From positions 124,001 to 188,000 of the forward strand of contig QFQF01000004.1 in the NCBI GenBank assembly GCA_003248935.1: a stretch of 64,000 nt of DNA, given 5' to 3'. The position numbers and the translations under genes were made by a program. The notes beneath the pieces were generated by a model, which did not search any database, was not told the origin of the DNA, and worked only from the letters and a program-made list of their open reading frames with translations. The first letter of the stretch is position 1. Each line of letters begins with the position of its first letter. The DNA is from Sphingobium sp. (GTDB lineage: Bacteria; Pseudomonadota; Alphaproteobacteria; Sphingomonadales; Sphingomonadaceae). Shown in pieces: positions 52,337-61,261 of the stretch.

Positions 52337-53128
52337 ATGAGCGAACTGCAGATCGACAGGCACGACGGCGGCATCGTCATCGCCACGATCAACCGTCCGG
52401 CGCGCATGAATGCGATCGACCGCAACCTGATCGCGTCGTTCGAGGCACTGTTCGACCGGCTGGACGCGGATCGCGAGGCCCGGGTCCTGATCCTGACCGG
52501 CGCCGGCCGCGCCTTCTGCGCCGGCGCTGACCTCAAGAGCGATTTCGTGGAAAGCGCCGGACCCGAAGAGTCGCTGGCTTCACAGCTTCGCCTAGCCAGG
52601 CTGATGGAGCGCATTGCCAATCTGCGCCAGCCGGTGATCGCCGCAGTCAACGGCGCGGCGGCGGGCGGCGGCTTCGCCTTCACGCTAGCCGCCGATATTC
52701 GCATCGCCGGGCGCTCGGCCCATTTTTCCATCGCCAACGCCCGGCTGGGCCTCTCGGCTGGCGAGTGCGGAATTTCCTGGCTGTTGCCGCGCCTGATCGG
52801 GCTGTCGCGCGCATTCGAGCTGATGCTGACCGGCCGAAAATTCGATGCCGAGGAGGCCGAGCGGATCGGCTATGTCGTGCGGACTGTGGCAGACGATGTG
52901 CTGCTCGATACCGCGCTCGAAACGGCCCGCCTGATCGCCGCGAACGCGCCCTTTGGCGTTGCGATGACCAAGGATGTCGTCCGCCGCAACCTGGAAACCG
53001 CTTCGATGCAGGCCGCCATTGCGCTGGAAGCGCGGACCCAATTGCTGTGCGGCGGTTCGGGCGACTTTCGCGAGGTGGTCAGCGCCTTTCTCGAGAAACG
53101 GCCGCCGGACTTCACGCGGAGCGGCTGA
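52337..53128 (+). CDS. Enoyl-CoA hydratase/isomerase family protein
   Basis: A 263-aa crotonase with AFCAGADLKSD (59-69) and NGAAAGGGFAFTLAADI. The active-site loop is GLSAGECGISW: Glu143 present, first Glu replaced. It may hydrate or isomerise enoyl-CoA. GAGGG lies 5 nt before ATG 52337. Last gene of the plus-strand operon, convergent with the transporter gene 6 bp further on. Confidence 0.91.
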   Translation: MSELQIDRHDGGIVIATINRPARMNAIDRNLIASFEALFDRLDADREARVLILTGAGRAFCAGADLKSDFVESAGPEESLASQLRLARLMERIANLRQPVIAAVNGAAAGGGFAFTLAADIRIAGRSAHFSIANARLGLSAGECGISWLLPRLIGLSRAFELMLTGRKFDAEEAERIGYVVRTVADDVLLDTALETARLIAANAPFGVAMTKDVVRRNLETASMQAAIALEARTQLLCGGSGDFREVVSAFLEKRPPDFTRSG

Positions 53129-53134
53129 TCGTCC

Positions 53135-54823
53135 TCAGGGGGCGAGCGTGGCGGGAAGCTCGCCCCGATCAGGCGTGTCCGCCTGCCAACGCACCGACCC
53201 GACCGGCCGCTCGAGGAGCCTGGTCATGCGAAGCTGACCATTCTCGCCATAGCGTTCGGCGATAACGCTCAGGAGCCCGAGCTCCTCGGCGGTCAGGCGG
53301 GTGCGATGGCGAAGATAGTCATGCCAGGTCGGACAGTGAAATCGCTCGATCCAGCGGCGCGCGTCAGCAATATCGCGCGCAAGCGACCAGGCGCTGGCCC
53401 CGTTGCGGCGACGGATGCGGCGGATTTCCAGCATGAGGTCATAGAAGCCGCGCGCATCTTCTTCGGGCACCATATGCACGACCTGGATGGCGATCGGGCC
53501 GCTGCGCCCGGTTAACGCGAGGTCGATCTCGGGGTCGGCCGGATCGTATCGGGCGGCGGCAGGGTTAGGGATATCTTTGGGCGATTTCATCAAGCGCCCG
53601 GCAATCGAAAAGGCCATCAACGCGACACCCGATGCGATCATCGCCGCTGTCAGCGACGATTCCTCCACGACATAGCCCCACACCCAGCTGCCGAGCGCGA
53701 AACCTCCCGCAGCTGTCGCCTGAAAGCCTGCGAGTGCCCGTCCCGAGACCCAGCGCGGCGCGCCCGTCTGAACCGCGACATTCAGCGCGGTCAGCGCCTG
53801 CGTCCAGACCGCGCCCAGGAAGATCAGGATCGGCGCCGCTACCCAAAGCGACCCTGCAAAGGCCAAGGCAATGATCGCGGCCGCCGTCAGCGCAACGCCA
53901 TTCTCGGTCGGGCTGTGTCCCAGCATGCTGCGCAGCCGCTGCAGGAACACCCCACCGATCACCGCACCGCCGCCATAGCAGGCAAGCAGCAGGCCAAAGA
54001 CGAGCGGGCCGCCCTGAAGATGGAGGTTCGAGATCAACGGCAGCAATCCCGCGACCGACGACGCCCCTGCACAATAGAGAAAACTGCGCACGATCACCGC
54101 GCGCATCGCCCCCGAATGTCCAATATACTGGATCCCCGAGACGATCGCTCCGCCCACGCGCTCCGGCGGCAGGCGCGGCGTGTCCGGCACGCGCTTCCAG
54201 CGCAAGAAGGCGGCGATCATCGGCACATAGAGCAGTACCGATGCCGCGAATGCCGCCGCCGCGCCGATGGCCGCGACGATCACGCCGCCCAGCGCCGGCC
54301 CGAAGCTGCGCGCGATGTTGAAGCTGATCGCGTTGAGGGCGACCGCGCGCGGCAGATCCTCGGACGGCACCTGTTCGGAGACTGCCGACTGCCAGGAGGG
54401 CGTGAACATGGTGTTGAAGATGCCGACCAGAAAACACAGCGCCAGCAACAGCCAGGGCGTAAGCAGGCCTGATAGGGCCACGCCAAGGAGCAGCAGGTTG
54501 GACAAGGCGGCGCCGCCCATCGCAAGGATGGCCACCCTGCGCCGGTCATAGCTGTCGGCGATCGCGCCCGCCGGCATTGCGAGGAACAGAAAGGGCAGCA
54601 TCAGCGCGGACTGGACCAGCGCCACCATCTGCGCGCTGTCCGTCAGCAGGGTCATCGCCCAGGCTGCACCGACGCCAGTGATCAGCAGCGCCAGGTTCGA
54701 CATCAGGCTGGCGAGCCATATCTCACGAAAATTGCGATGGACGAGCGGCTGGAAGGCGCCGCTGTCCTTTCTGGCGCCATCAGCTTCTTCGTTCACCGCT
54801 TCGCCGCCATGCTGCGTCCACAT
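53135..54823 (-). CDS. MFS exporter of the MFS_3 type with C-terminal cytoplasmic domain
   Basis: A 562-aa transporter: about 12 membrane segments in residues 40-420, with RNFREIWLASLMSNLA at the start and the RRR loop (DSYDRRRVAILAMGG) after helix 3. The 140-residue hydrophilic tail (AIQVVHMVPEEDARGFYDLML, WHDYLRHRTRLTAEE) is the extension of MFS_3 proteins. They export small molecules such as siderophores or drugs. The start is the ATG at 54823, with a poor ribosome binding site; a GTG at 54796 is possible. Last gene of a six-gene operon. Confidence 0.88.
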   Translation of the reverse strand: MWTQHGGEAVNEEADGARKDSGAFQPLVHRNFREIWLASLMSNLALLITGVGAAWAMTLLTDSAQMVALVQSALMLPFLFLAMPAGAIADSYDRRRVAILAMGGAALSNLLLLGVALSGLLTPWLLLALCFLVGIFNTMFTPSWQSAVSEQVPSEDLPRAVALNAISFNIARSFGPALGGVIVAAIGAAAAFAASVLLYVPMIAAFLRWKRVPDTPRLPPERVGGAIVSGIQYIGHSGAMRAVIVRSFLYCAGASSVAGLLPLISNLHLQGGPLVFGLLLACYGGGAVIGGVFLQRLRSMLGHSPTENGVALTAAAIIALAFAGSLWVAAPILIFLGAVWTQALTALNVAVQTGAPRWVSGRALAGFQATAAGGFALGSWVWGYVVEESSLTAAMIASGVALMAFSIAGRLMKSPKDIPNPAAARYDPADPEIDLALTGRSGPIAIQVVHMVPEEDARGFYDLMLEIRRIRRRNGASAWSLARDIADARRWIERFHCPTWHDYLRHRTRLTAEELGLLSVIAERYGENGQLRMTRLLERPVGSVRWQADTPDRGELPATLAP

Positions 54824-54850
54824 CCGCGGCAAACGGCGCCCAGCGACGCA

Positions 54851-55381
54851 TCATCCAAGAACGGCCTCGCCGTCACCCAGCAGATCCAGTGTATGCATGA
54901 ATCGATGCCCCGCCATCGTCTGTGCGCAGGTCCAGCCCAGCTCGACAATCTCCGCGACCGAAAACGCCTCAGCCAATTCGACATAGGTCGTCGGCGTGAT
55001 CGCATCGGGTTCGGTACACAGACGCACCAGGAACTGGAGCGCGAGACGTTCACGCCGCGAATAGCTGCCGGCGTCGGGATCGATCAGGCACGCGACGTCG
55101 CTTTCGGCAACGTCCGTCTCCTTGCGCGATTGCGAGCAGGGTCCGCATCCGTTGAGCTGGGCGCTGCGGATGCGAAGCAGCTCGCGTAGCCGGTCATCCA
55201 GCAGCGACCGGCGGAACATCGCCTTGTACCCCTCGTCCATCGCGCGCAACGCGGCGGGCGCACGCGCCATGACCTGAAGCGGTAGCGTCTGGCTGTACAT
55301 GCCCGTCGCCTGACCGGCGGCGATCCGCGCGCGGCTCTCGTCATCGATCTCTTCCATCGGCAACGGAGCGATCACCGGCAT
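54851..55381 (-). CDS. Carboxymuconolactone decarboxylase / AhpD-like protein
   Basis: A 176-aa helical protein of the CMD/AhpD type with Cys79-x2-Cys82 in NGCGPCSQSR. The His that usually follows (C-x3-H) is Arg86, so peroxidase-type chemistry may be impaired. Such proteins serve as decarboxylases, reductants or hydratase-like enzymes in aromatic catabolism. GGAG lies 8 nt before ATG 55381. Gap of 4 bp to the bicupin upstream. Confidence 0.85.
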   Translation of the reverse strand: MPVIAPLPMEEIDDESRARIAAGQATGMYSQTLPLQVMARAPAALRAMDEGYKAMFRRSLLDDRLRELLRIRSAQLNGCGPCSQSRKETDVAESDVACLIDPDAGSYSRRERLALQFLVRLCTEPDAITPTTYVELAEAFSVAEIVELGWTCAQTMAGHRFMHTLDLLGDGEAVLG

Positions 55382-55385
55382 CGTG

Positions 55386-56285
55386 TTACTCCGTCCAAGC
55401 GAAGTTGGTGGTCCGCAGCTGGCTGTGAAGGCCGGTATCCTGCACGACATAGCTCAGCATCATCTTGTCTCCCCGGTTGTGGTGCGAATGCACCGCGCCG
55501 GGCGGAGTGACGAACAGCGTATCGGGCGCCCAGTCGATGCGCTCGCCATCGACCATCGAATAGACGCCCTCGCCCTCGATGCTCAGTGTCAGCGCAACCG
55601 AGCTGTGACGATGCGGCCGCTGGTCGCCGCCGGGCTCCAGTGTGTTGAGCGCCGAGAGCAGGGTCGGCGTCGTGACACGGCGACTTGCCATCATCGCGGT
55701 GAGGAACACGACGGACTTGCCCGCCGCACGCTGTTCGCTGTTGCGGCCATGGACGTTGTGGAGATGCTGTGCGGCGATCTCGCCGGGAAACAGCGTCGGC
55801 TCGATCGCGGCGTCGCCCGGCGCCGCCCGCAAATAGGCGAGCTCGGGCTCGTTGGTCACTTGCAGCAGGATCGCATCCTGCGCTGCCAGATGCTCGACCG
55901 GCTCACCGCCGGGCAGGCAGAATGCATCGCCGCGCTTCCACGCGAAGGATTCGGCCCGGCACACCGTCTCCCCCGCGCCGCGCATGACGTAGAAGACCTC
56001 GCCGGTCGAGCAGTGCTGATGCTGCAGCGTTTCGCCCGCGCGGATCACGACATAGCGGGCCAGCATGGTCGGCGTGGTCGCGGGCCAGGGGCTGCCCAGC
56101 TGCTCGGACAGGTCGCAAGGGATCGAACCGGTCGCTGCATCGGCCGCGAACGCGCGATCGCGCTCCGCGCGGAACGCCGCGGCCGGCACTTTGGGCACCG
56201 GGCGGTCGAAGGCGATTTCGGGCGCATAGAATTCAGCGCGCGCGGCGGCCCTGTCAGGCCGTACCATAGACGATATATTCGCCAT
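55386..56285 (-). CDS. Bicupin, gentisate-dioxygenase-like
   Basis: A 299-aa two-domain cupin. N-terminal cupin: LQHQHCSTGEVFYVM with His89/His91. C-terminal cupin: His225 and His227 in RPHRHSSVALTLSIEGEG, Glu237, and His266 in PPGAVHSHH. The arrangement resembles gentisate 1,2-dioxygenase and related ring-cleaving dioxygenases. The N-terminal site has His-Gln-His-Cys, so either domain could hold the iron. AAGGAGGAGG precedes the ATG at 56285. It overlaps the upstream dehydrogenase by 32 bp. Confidence 0.85.
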   Translation of the reverse strand: MANISSMVRPDRAAARAEFYAPEIAFDRPVPKVPAAAFRAERDRAFAADAATGSIPCDLSEQLGSPWPATTPTMLARYVVIRAGETLQHQHCSTGEVFYVMRGAGETVCRAESFAWKRGDAFCLPGGEPVEHLAAQDAILLQVTNEPELAYLRAAPGDAAIEPTLFPGEIAAQHLHNVHGRNSEQRAAGKSVVFLTAMMASRRVTTPTLLSALNTLEPGGDQRPHRHSSVALTLSIEGEGVYSMVDGERIDWAPDTLFVTPPGAVHSHHNRGDKMMLSYVVQDTGLHSQLRTTNFAWTE

Positions 56286-57126
56286 GTTCCTCCTCCTTCA
56301 CCGGCAGAAGCGTCACCCCGCCGGAGATCAGTTGTTCGAGTGCATCCAACCCGGCCTGAGCCAGCGGCCGCCAATAGGCGCGTTCGTCCGCCGGCATGGC
56401 CTCGATCGCCAGGTCGACATCCTTCACCAATACCCCTCGCACATGATGCGCGCGCTTTGGCACATGCAGCCGCGCGATCAGATCGACAGCAAAGCTGCGC
56501 CCGGTTCCCACCATCAGCGCCTGGCGCAGCGCCGCGGGCTCGACTCCCACCTTCCGGCCGAGCGCAAGCGCGTGGAATGCCTGGCCGATATTGACCACGG
56601 CCATCAAGTTATTGACCAGCTTCGCATTCATCGCGGCGCCGACATCGCCCATGCGGATGATCGTTCCGGCGTAGCTCTCGAGCACCGGCATCGTCCGTGC
56701 GATCGCACCGGCATCGCCCCCCGTCATCACCAGCAATTTGCGCGCGAGCGCGGCATGCCCTGATCCCGACACCGGCATATCGAGCAAGGCGGCGCCCCGG
56801 GCGGAAACCATTTGCGCCAGCTCGACACAGGTTTTCGGGTTGATGGTCGAATGGATCGCGACCAGGCTTCGCTTGCGCAGGGCCGCGATCATGCCGCGAT
56901 CGATGAGCAGTTCACGTACATCGGCATCACCGGTCACGCACAGGCAGACCAGATCGCAAGCTGACGCCAGCGCCGCAGGATCTGCCGCAACCCCTGCCCC
57001 GCGCGCCACAAACCGCTCGATCGCAGACGCCCGCCGTGCCCAGACCATCAGCGGAAAGCCCGCATCCGCAATCATGCGCGCCATCGGGCCACCCTGATCG
57101 CCCAGACCGATGAATCCGACCCGCAT
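56254..57126 (-). CDS. Beta-hydroxyacid dehydrogenase (3-hydroxyisobutyrate dehydrogenase family)
   Basis: A 290-aa protein: Rossmann motif GFIGLGDQGGPMA (4-16), substrate-binding LLDMPVSGSG (114-123), and catalytic Lys169 in NAKLVNNLM. It is the right length for the family and oxidises a beta-hydroxy acid with NAD(P). The Met usually found after GLG is Gln11. ATG at 57126 is preceded one codon earlier by a GTG. The 3' end overlaps the bicupin by 32 bp; the thiolase-like stop is 3 bp upstream. Confidence 0.9.
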   Translation of the reverse strand: MRVGFIGLGDQGGPMARMIADAGFPLMVWARRASAIERFVARGAGVAADPAALASACDLVCLCVTGDADVRELLIDRGMIAALRKRSLVAIHSTINPKTCVELAQMVSARGAALLDMPVSGSGHAALARKLLVMTGGDAGAIARTMPVLESYAGTIIRMGDVGAAMNAKLVNNLMAVVNIGQAFHALALGRKVGVEPAALRQALMVGTGRSFAVDLIARLHVPKRAHHVRGVLVKDVDLAIEAMPADERAYWRPLAQAGLDALEQLISGGVTLLPVKEEEHGEYIVYGTA

Positions 57127-57129
57127 CAC

Positions 57130-58317
57130 CTACTCTCGCACCAGCAGCATGCAGCCCGCCAGGGGGCCACCGGCCGTGCAGTTTACGCTCACCCTCACAT
57201 CGCCGGGCACTTGCCGCGCGCCGCCGCGCTCCCACAACTGGGTACAGGCCTCGTGCAGCTGACCATAAGCATGCAGGCGTCCGGCCGAGAGCTGACCTCC
57301 CCCGGTGTTGATCGGCATCTCACCCTCGATCGCGATCCGCTTGCCGCCTTCGACGAAGGCGGCGGCGTCGGCGTGGTCGCAAATTCCCATCGACCCGAGC
57401 CAGGCCAGCGTATGGTAGGTGAAGCCGTCATAGAGCTGCGCCATGTCCAGATCGGCAGGCGTGAGATCGGTGCGCGACCACATCATCTTCGCCACCGACT
57501 GGGTCGCCTGCGTCGCGGGCGTCTCGATCTGCGACCAGCTGTAGCGGCGATGGAGTGCCGACCCGACCGCCTCGATGCGCAGCACCGGGTTGCGCAGATC
57601 GCGCGCAATCTCACGGCGCGATACGATCAGCGCCACCGCGCCATCGCACGGCACGTCGCAATCATAGAGGTGCAGGGGCGTGCATATGAGCGGGGATGCC
57701 AGATAGTCGCCGATCGTGATCGGGTCGCGATACACCGCTTTGGGATTGCGCGCCGCGTTGCGCCGGTTGTTGACCGCGATCCAGCCGACCTGGTCGGGCC
57801 GCGCGCCATAATCGTGGATGAACCGCTGGAAATAGAGCGATTGCTGTACCGCCGCCGAGAGCGCCCAATAGGGCGCCCATTCGGCAAGCTGGCCATGAGC
57901 GCGCTCATGCCCCTTGAACAAGGCGTTGGCAAAGGTCCCGCCCTTGCGCGCCGAGGCTTCATAGACGGTGCGGAATACGAGGACATGGTTGCAAAGCCCC
58001 GCCGCGATGGCGCCGATGGCATTGAATACCGCGCCCAGCTGTCCCGGCGTTTCGCCGCCGCCCGAATACCAGTTGGGCTCGATCCGAAGCGCATCCATCA
58101 ATGCGGGCACGCCGACCGGCGAAAAGCCCGAAGCATTATTGTCGCCACCGGGATAGCTCGACACGCCATCGATGTCGGCGCGCGTCAGTCCCGCATCCTC
58201 GATCGCTTCCATGCATGCGTCGATCGTGAGGTTCAGCGGTGTCTTGCTGGCGCCGCGCGATACTTCGGACATGCCGATCCCGGTGATCGCGCATTCCTTC
58301 TCGCCGTAACCGCTCAT
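57130..58317 (-). CDS. Thiolase-like lipid-transfer protein, probable acyl-CoA retro-aldolase (second copy)
   Basis: A 395-aa SCP2-thiolase-fold protein without nucleophilic Cys: the site reads NWYSGGGETPGQLG (82-95). The motif QLYDGFTYHTL replaces HDCF with Tyr-Asp, and NTGGGQLSAGRLHAYG holds the conserved C-terminal His. Same logic as the protein at 23442, but the two are divergent (ESTRTGGSAF against YSGGGETPGQ), so they likely act on different side chains. Coupled by ATGA to a zinc-ribbon DUF35 partner. Confidence 0.86.
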   Translation of the reverse strand: MSGYGEKECAITGIGMSEVSRGASKTPLNLTIDACMEAIEDAGLTRADIDGVSSYPGGDNNASGFSPVGVPALMDALRIEPNWYSGGGETPGQLGAVFNAIGAIAAGLCNHVLVFRTVYEASARKGGTFANALFKGHERAHGQLAEWAPYWALSAAVQQSLYFQRFIHDYGARPDQVGWIAVNNRRNAARNPKAVYRDPITIGDYLASPLICTPLHLYDCDVPCDGAVALIVSRREIARDLRNPVLRIEAVGSALHRRYSWSQIETPATQATQSVAKMMWSRTDLTPADLDMAQLYDGFTYHTLAWLGSMGICDHADAAAFVEGGKRIAIEGEMPINTGGGQLSAGRLHAYGQLHEACTQLWERGGARQVPGDVRVSVNCTAGGPLAGCMLLVRE

Positions 58318-58721
58318 GCCGCAGGCCCGAACAGCGGTACATGGAGATCTTCGACCGTCTCGAACCGCACCGAGACCGCCATCCCGATCTCGACATCGTC
58401 CGGATCGCAGCCGACGATATTCGCCGGCAACCGCAGAACCGCCTGCTCGTCGAGTTCGACCAGCGCCAGCACATAGGGCACCGGCAGGTCCGGTACCCAG
58501 GCCTTGTAGTTGACGGTGAAGCTATAGACCCGCCCGCGTCCCGACACGGCTTGCGGCGCGACCGTACGGCTTTCGCAAGCCGGGCAGAAGCGCGCCGGCG
58601 GATGCACATGATAGCCGCAATCGGCGCAACGTGCGATCATCAGCAGCCCATCGCGACCGCCGGTCCAGAAAGGCCGGTTATCGCCATTGACCGCGGGCAG
58701 TGGCCGAACAGGGCCGTTCAT
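58314..58721 (-). CDS. DUF35 OB-fold protein with intact zinc ribbon
   Basis: A 135-aa ChsH2-like partner: N-terminal helix NRPFWTGGRDGLLMIARC, zinc ribbon Cys32-x2-Cys35 and Cys46-x2-Cys49 (CADCGYHVHPPARFCPAC), then OB-fold (VSGRGRVYSFTVNYKAW, VLALVELDE, DDVEIGMAVSVRF). Partners of this type stabilise thiolase-like aldolases. ATG at 58721 follows GGGAGAGAG; a longer upstream frame is rejected. First gene of the six-gene minus-strand operon ending at 53135. Divergent from the aldo/keto reductase over 168 bp. Confidence 0.9.
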   Translation of the reverse strand: MNGPVRPLPAVNGDNRPFWTGGRDGLLMIARCADCGYHVHPPARFCPACESRTVAPQAVSGRGRVYSFTVNYKAWVPDLPVPYVLALVELDEQAVLRLPANIVGCDPDDVEIGMAVSVRFETVEDLHVPLFGPAA

Positions 58722-58868
58722 CGCTTTCTCTCTCCCGCGCGCTTCTCGGACTTCTCGCCTCAACCGCAGCTAGGACCAAAAGCGCTTCCCCCGCCACCGG
58801 GGGCCGCGATTCATCGCCTATCTGTTCGCATGGGGGCTCCGCTTGGCTTTGCCGGCATGCGCGCCCAC

Positions 58869-58884
58869 TCTCCCGATCGGGAGA
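58869..58884 (+). promoter_or_regulatory. Perfect palindrome over the ribosome binding site of the aldo/keto reductase
   Basis: TCTCCCGATCGGGAGA is a perfect 16-bp palindrome whose second arm is the Shine-Dalgarno sequence (GGGAGA) 5 nt before the start at 58890. As RNA it can form a 5-bp stem with a 6-nt loop hiding the ribosome binding site; as DNA it is a candidate repressor site. It mirrors the palindrome at 932-948. Confidence 0.45.
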
Positions 58885-58889
58885 AGCGG

Positions 58890-59909
58890 ATGCGTTATTC
58901 AAGGCTCGGCGACAGCGGGCTGCTGGTTTCAAAGCTCGCCTTCGGGACGATGACCCTCGGCTCCGCGTGGAAGGGGCCTTTGGCCGCAATTGACGCGCGC
59001 GCGTGCACAACGCTCGTCAATCGCGCACTCGACTCCGGACTCAATTTCTTCGACACCGCCGACGTCTATCATCGAGGCGAGTCAGAGACGCTGTTCGGGC
59101 GGGCGCTCGGCAAGCGGCGCGGCGAAGCGGTGATCGCGACCAAGGTCGGCATGAGGATGGATCAGGGCCTGCAGAATGCCGGCCTCTCCGCCCGGCATAT
59201 CCATGGATCGATCGATGCCAGCCTGTCGCGCATCGGGACCGACTGGGTCGATGTCTTTATCTGCCACCGCCCCGATCCGCTGACCCCGCTGCACGAGACG
59301 CTCACCGCGCTCGATGCCGTGGTTCGCGCGGGCAAGGCGCGCTATATCGGGTTCTCCAACTGGCCAGCCTGGCTCGCCGCCAAGGCAATCGCGATGCAAC
59401 AGGCGAACGGGCTGGCCCGGTTCGTGACCGGGCAGATGTATTATTCACTCATCGCCCGCGACATCGAGCAGGAATATGTGCCGCTGGCGCTGGACGCGGG
59501 GATCGGGACGATGGTGTGGAGTCCGCTATCGAGCGGGTTCCTCTCCGGCAAATACACGCGCGATGATCCCGGGGGACAGAATGGCCGCCTGGCTTCGATG
59601 GACCTGCTGCCCTTCGACCGGGAGCAGGGTCACCGCATCGTCGATGTGCTGAAGCAGATCGCCGATGCGCGTGAGGTGCCAGTTGCTGCGGTCGCACTTG
59701 CCTGGGTACTGGACCGGCCCGCCGTTGCAACCGCCATCATCGGGTTCAGTTCTGAAGAACAGTTCGACACCAACCTCGCCGCCACCGATCTGGAGCTGAC
59801 CGCCGCCGAGCGCACCGCGCTCGATACGGTGTCGGCGCCGGCAATCCCCTACCCCCAAAACTTCATCGCGCGGTTCGAGTCCGATGCGCGCGCGCAGGCG
59901 ATCCTATGA
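58890..59909 (+). CDS. Aldo/keto reductase
   Basis: A 339-aa AKR with the catalytic tetrad Asp55 and Tyr60 in FFDTADVYHRGE, Lys85 in VIATKVG, and His126 in ICHRPDP. The C-terminal IGFSNWPAW and IIGFSSEEQF regions match AKR families that reduce aldehydes or ketones with NADPH. GGGAG lies 6 nt before ATG 58890, within a palindrome. It is coupled by ATGA overlap to the transporter downstream. A very long upstream open frame is a shadow of the antisense genes. Confidence 0.93.
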   Translation: MRYSRLGDSGLLVSKLAFGTMTLGSAWKGPLAAIDARACTTLVNRALDSGLNFFDTADVYHRGESETLFGRALGKRRGEAVIATKVGMRMDQGLQNAGLSARHIHGSIDASLSRIGTDWVDVFICHRPDPLTPLHETLTALDAVVRAGKARYIGFSNWPAWLAAKAIAMQQANGLARFVTGQMYYSLIARDIEQEYVPLALDAGIGTMVWSPLSSGFLSGKYTRDDPGGQNGRLASMDLLPFDREQGHRIVDVLKQIADAREVPVAAVALAWVLDRPAVATAIIGFSSEEQFDTNLAATDLELTAAERTALDTVSAPAIPYPQNFIARFESDARAQAIL

Positions 59910-61261
59910 CCGAAACGCCCAAACATTTGCCCCGCCATGTGATGCTCGCGCTTGCCGGGCCCAGCATTCCGCTGGCAGCGCTCAGCCTTCCTTTGGTCGT
60001 CTATCTCCCTGCTTATTATTCCGGGACGCTCGGGCTGGACCTCGCGATGGTCGGCACGGTGTTCATGGTCGTCCGCCTGCTCGATATCGGGTTCGATCCG
60101 TTTATCGGCGGGGTGATGGACCGAATGAAGACCCGGTTCGGGCGCTATCGCCCGTGGCTGGCCATCGCCGCGCCCATCATCATGCTCTCAATGGGCATGC
60201 TGTTCATGGCGCGACCGGGTGTCGGTCCGCTCTACCTCACCGGCTGGCTGCTGATGGCCTATGCCGGGTGGTCGATCATGACGCTGGCGCAGCTCGCCCT
60301 CGCCGCCAATGTCTCACCAGACTATCATGAACGCTCCCGCATCTATGGCTGGTGGCAGATCGCCTTCTCGATCGGCATGATCGGGGCGATGCTCATGCCC
60401 AAGCTTGTCGGCATGGCCGGCATTACCGGGCAGGCGGCAAGCATGGCAGCGATGGCCTGGCTGGTGATCGTTCTTGCGCCCGTGATGGTCAGCATCACGC
60501 TGGCGCTGGTCCGCGAACGTCCCGTGGTGGCAGAACGCCAGGGCGGCGGACTGCGCGACTATTTCGAGATGATGCGCAACCGCACCGTTCAGCGCCTGCT
60601 TGCCTGTGAGGCATTACTCGGAATTACCGGCGGCGCGACATCGACGCTGGCGCTGTTCTACTTCACGCGGACCAAGGGGCTGGACGCGGCCGATCTGGGT
60701 CTGTTGTTCATCGTTCATGCCATCGCCGGCATGGCCTTGACGCCGCTCTGGTCGCGGCTGGCCATTGCGATCGGCAAGCATCACGCGCTGGCCGTCGCCG
60801 CGCTGGTCTATGCGGCCGGTCAGGTGGCGATCTGGGCGGTACCGGCCGGACAGCTTGTCCTGCTGTTGCTGGCCCAGGGCATCGTCGGCATCGCCTATGG
60901 CGGCTCGTCGTTGCTGCCCCGCGCAATGATCGCCGATGTCAGCGACAAGGAGCGGCTTCGTACGCGGCAGGAACGGACCGGTTTGCTCTACGCGCTGCTG
61001 ATCGGGGTCTGGAAGATCGGCCAAGCCGTGTCCGTCGGCCTGATGTTCTGGGCGCTGTCGCTGTTCGCATTCAACCCCGCGCCCGGCGCCACCAACGCCG
61101 CGTCGGCAATGATGGGCCTGCAGATCCTCTATATCGGCCTGCCGATCCTCTTGTGCTGCGCGGCTGCCTGGGTCGCCTTTCGTTATCCGCTAACCGCGGC
61201 CCGTCATGCCGAAATCCGGCTCGAACTGGAGCGTATCGATGCATCACCCGTCAGCGCCTGA
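59906..61261 (+). CDS. GPH-family (MFS_2) cation symporter
   Basis: A 451-aa transporter with about 12 membrane segments. The motif DIGFDPFIGGVMDRMKTRFGRYRPW (split over residues 60-84) is the GPH/MFS_2 signature: acidic Asp and Arg pairs between helices 2 and 3. Members co-transport sugars, glycosides or other organic solutes with H+ or Na+. Here it likely imports a catabolic substrate. The start overlaps the reductase stop by 4 bp, and its end overlaps the next transporter by 23 bp. Confidence 0.9.
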   Translation: MTETPKHLPRHVMLALAGPSIPLAALSLPLVVYLPAYYSGTLGLDLAMVGTVFMVVRLLDIGFDPFIGGVMDRMKTRFGRYRPWLAIAAPIIMLSMGMLFMARPGVGPLYLTGWLLMAYAGWSIMTLAQLALAANVSPDYHERSRIYGWWQIAFSIGMIGAMLMPKLVGMAGITGQAASMAAMAWLVIVLAPVMVSITLALVRERPVVAERQGGGLRDYFEMMRNRTVQRLLACEALLGITGGATSTLALFYFTRTKGLDAADLGLLFIVHAIAGMALTPLWSRLAIAIGKHHALAVAALVYAAGQVAIWAVPAGQLVLLLLAQGIVGIAYGGSSLLPRAMIADVSDKERLRTRQERTGLLYALLIGVWKIGQAVSVGLMFWALSLFAFNPAPGATNAASAMMGLQILYIGLPILLCCAAAWVAFRYPLTAARHAEIRLELERIDASPVSA

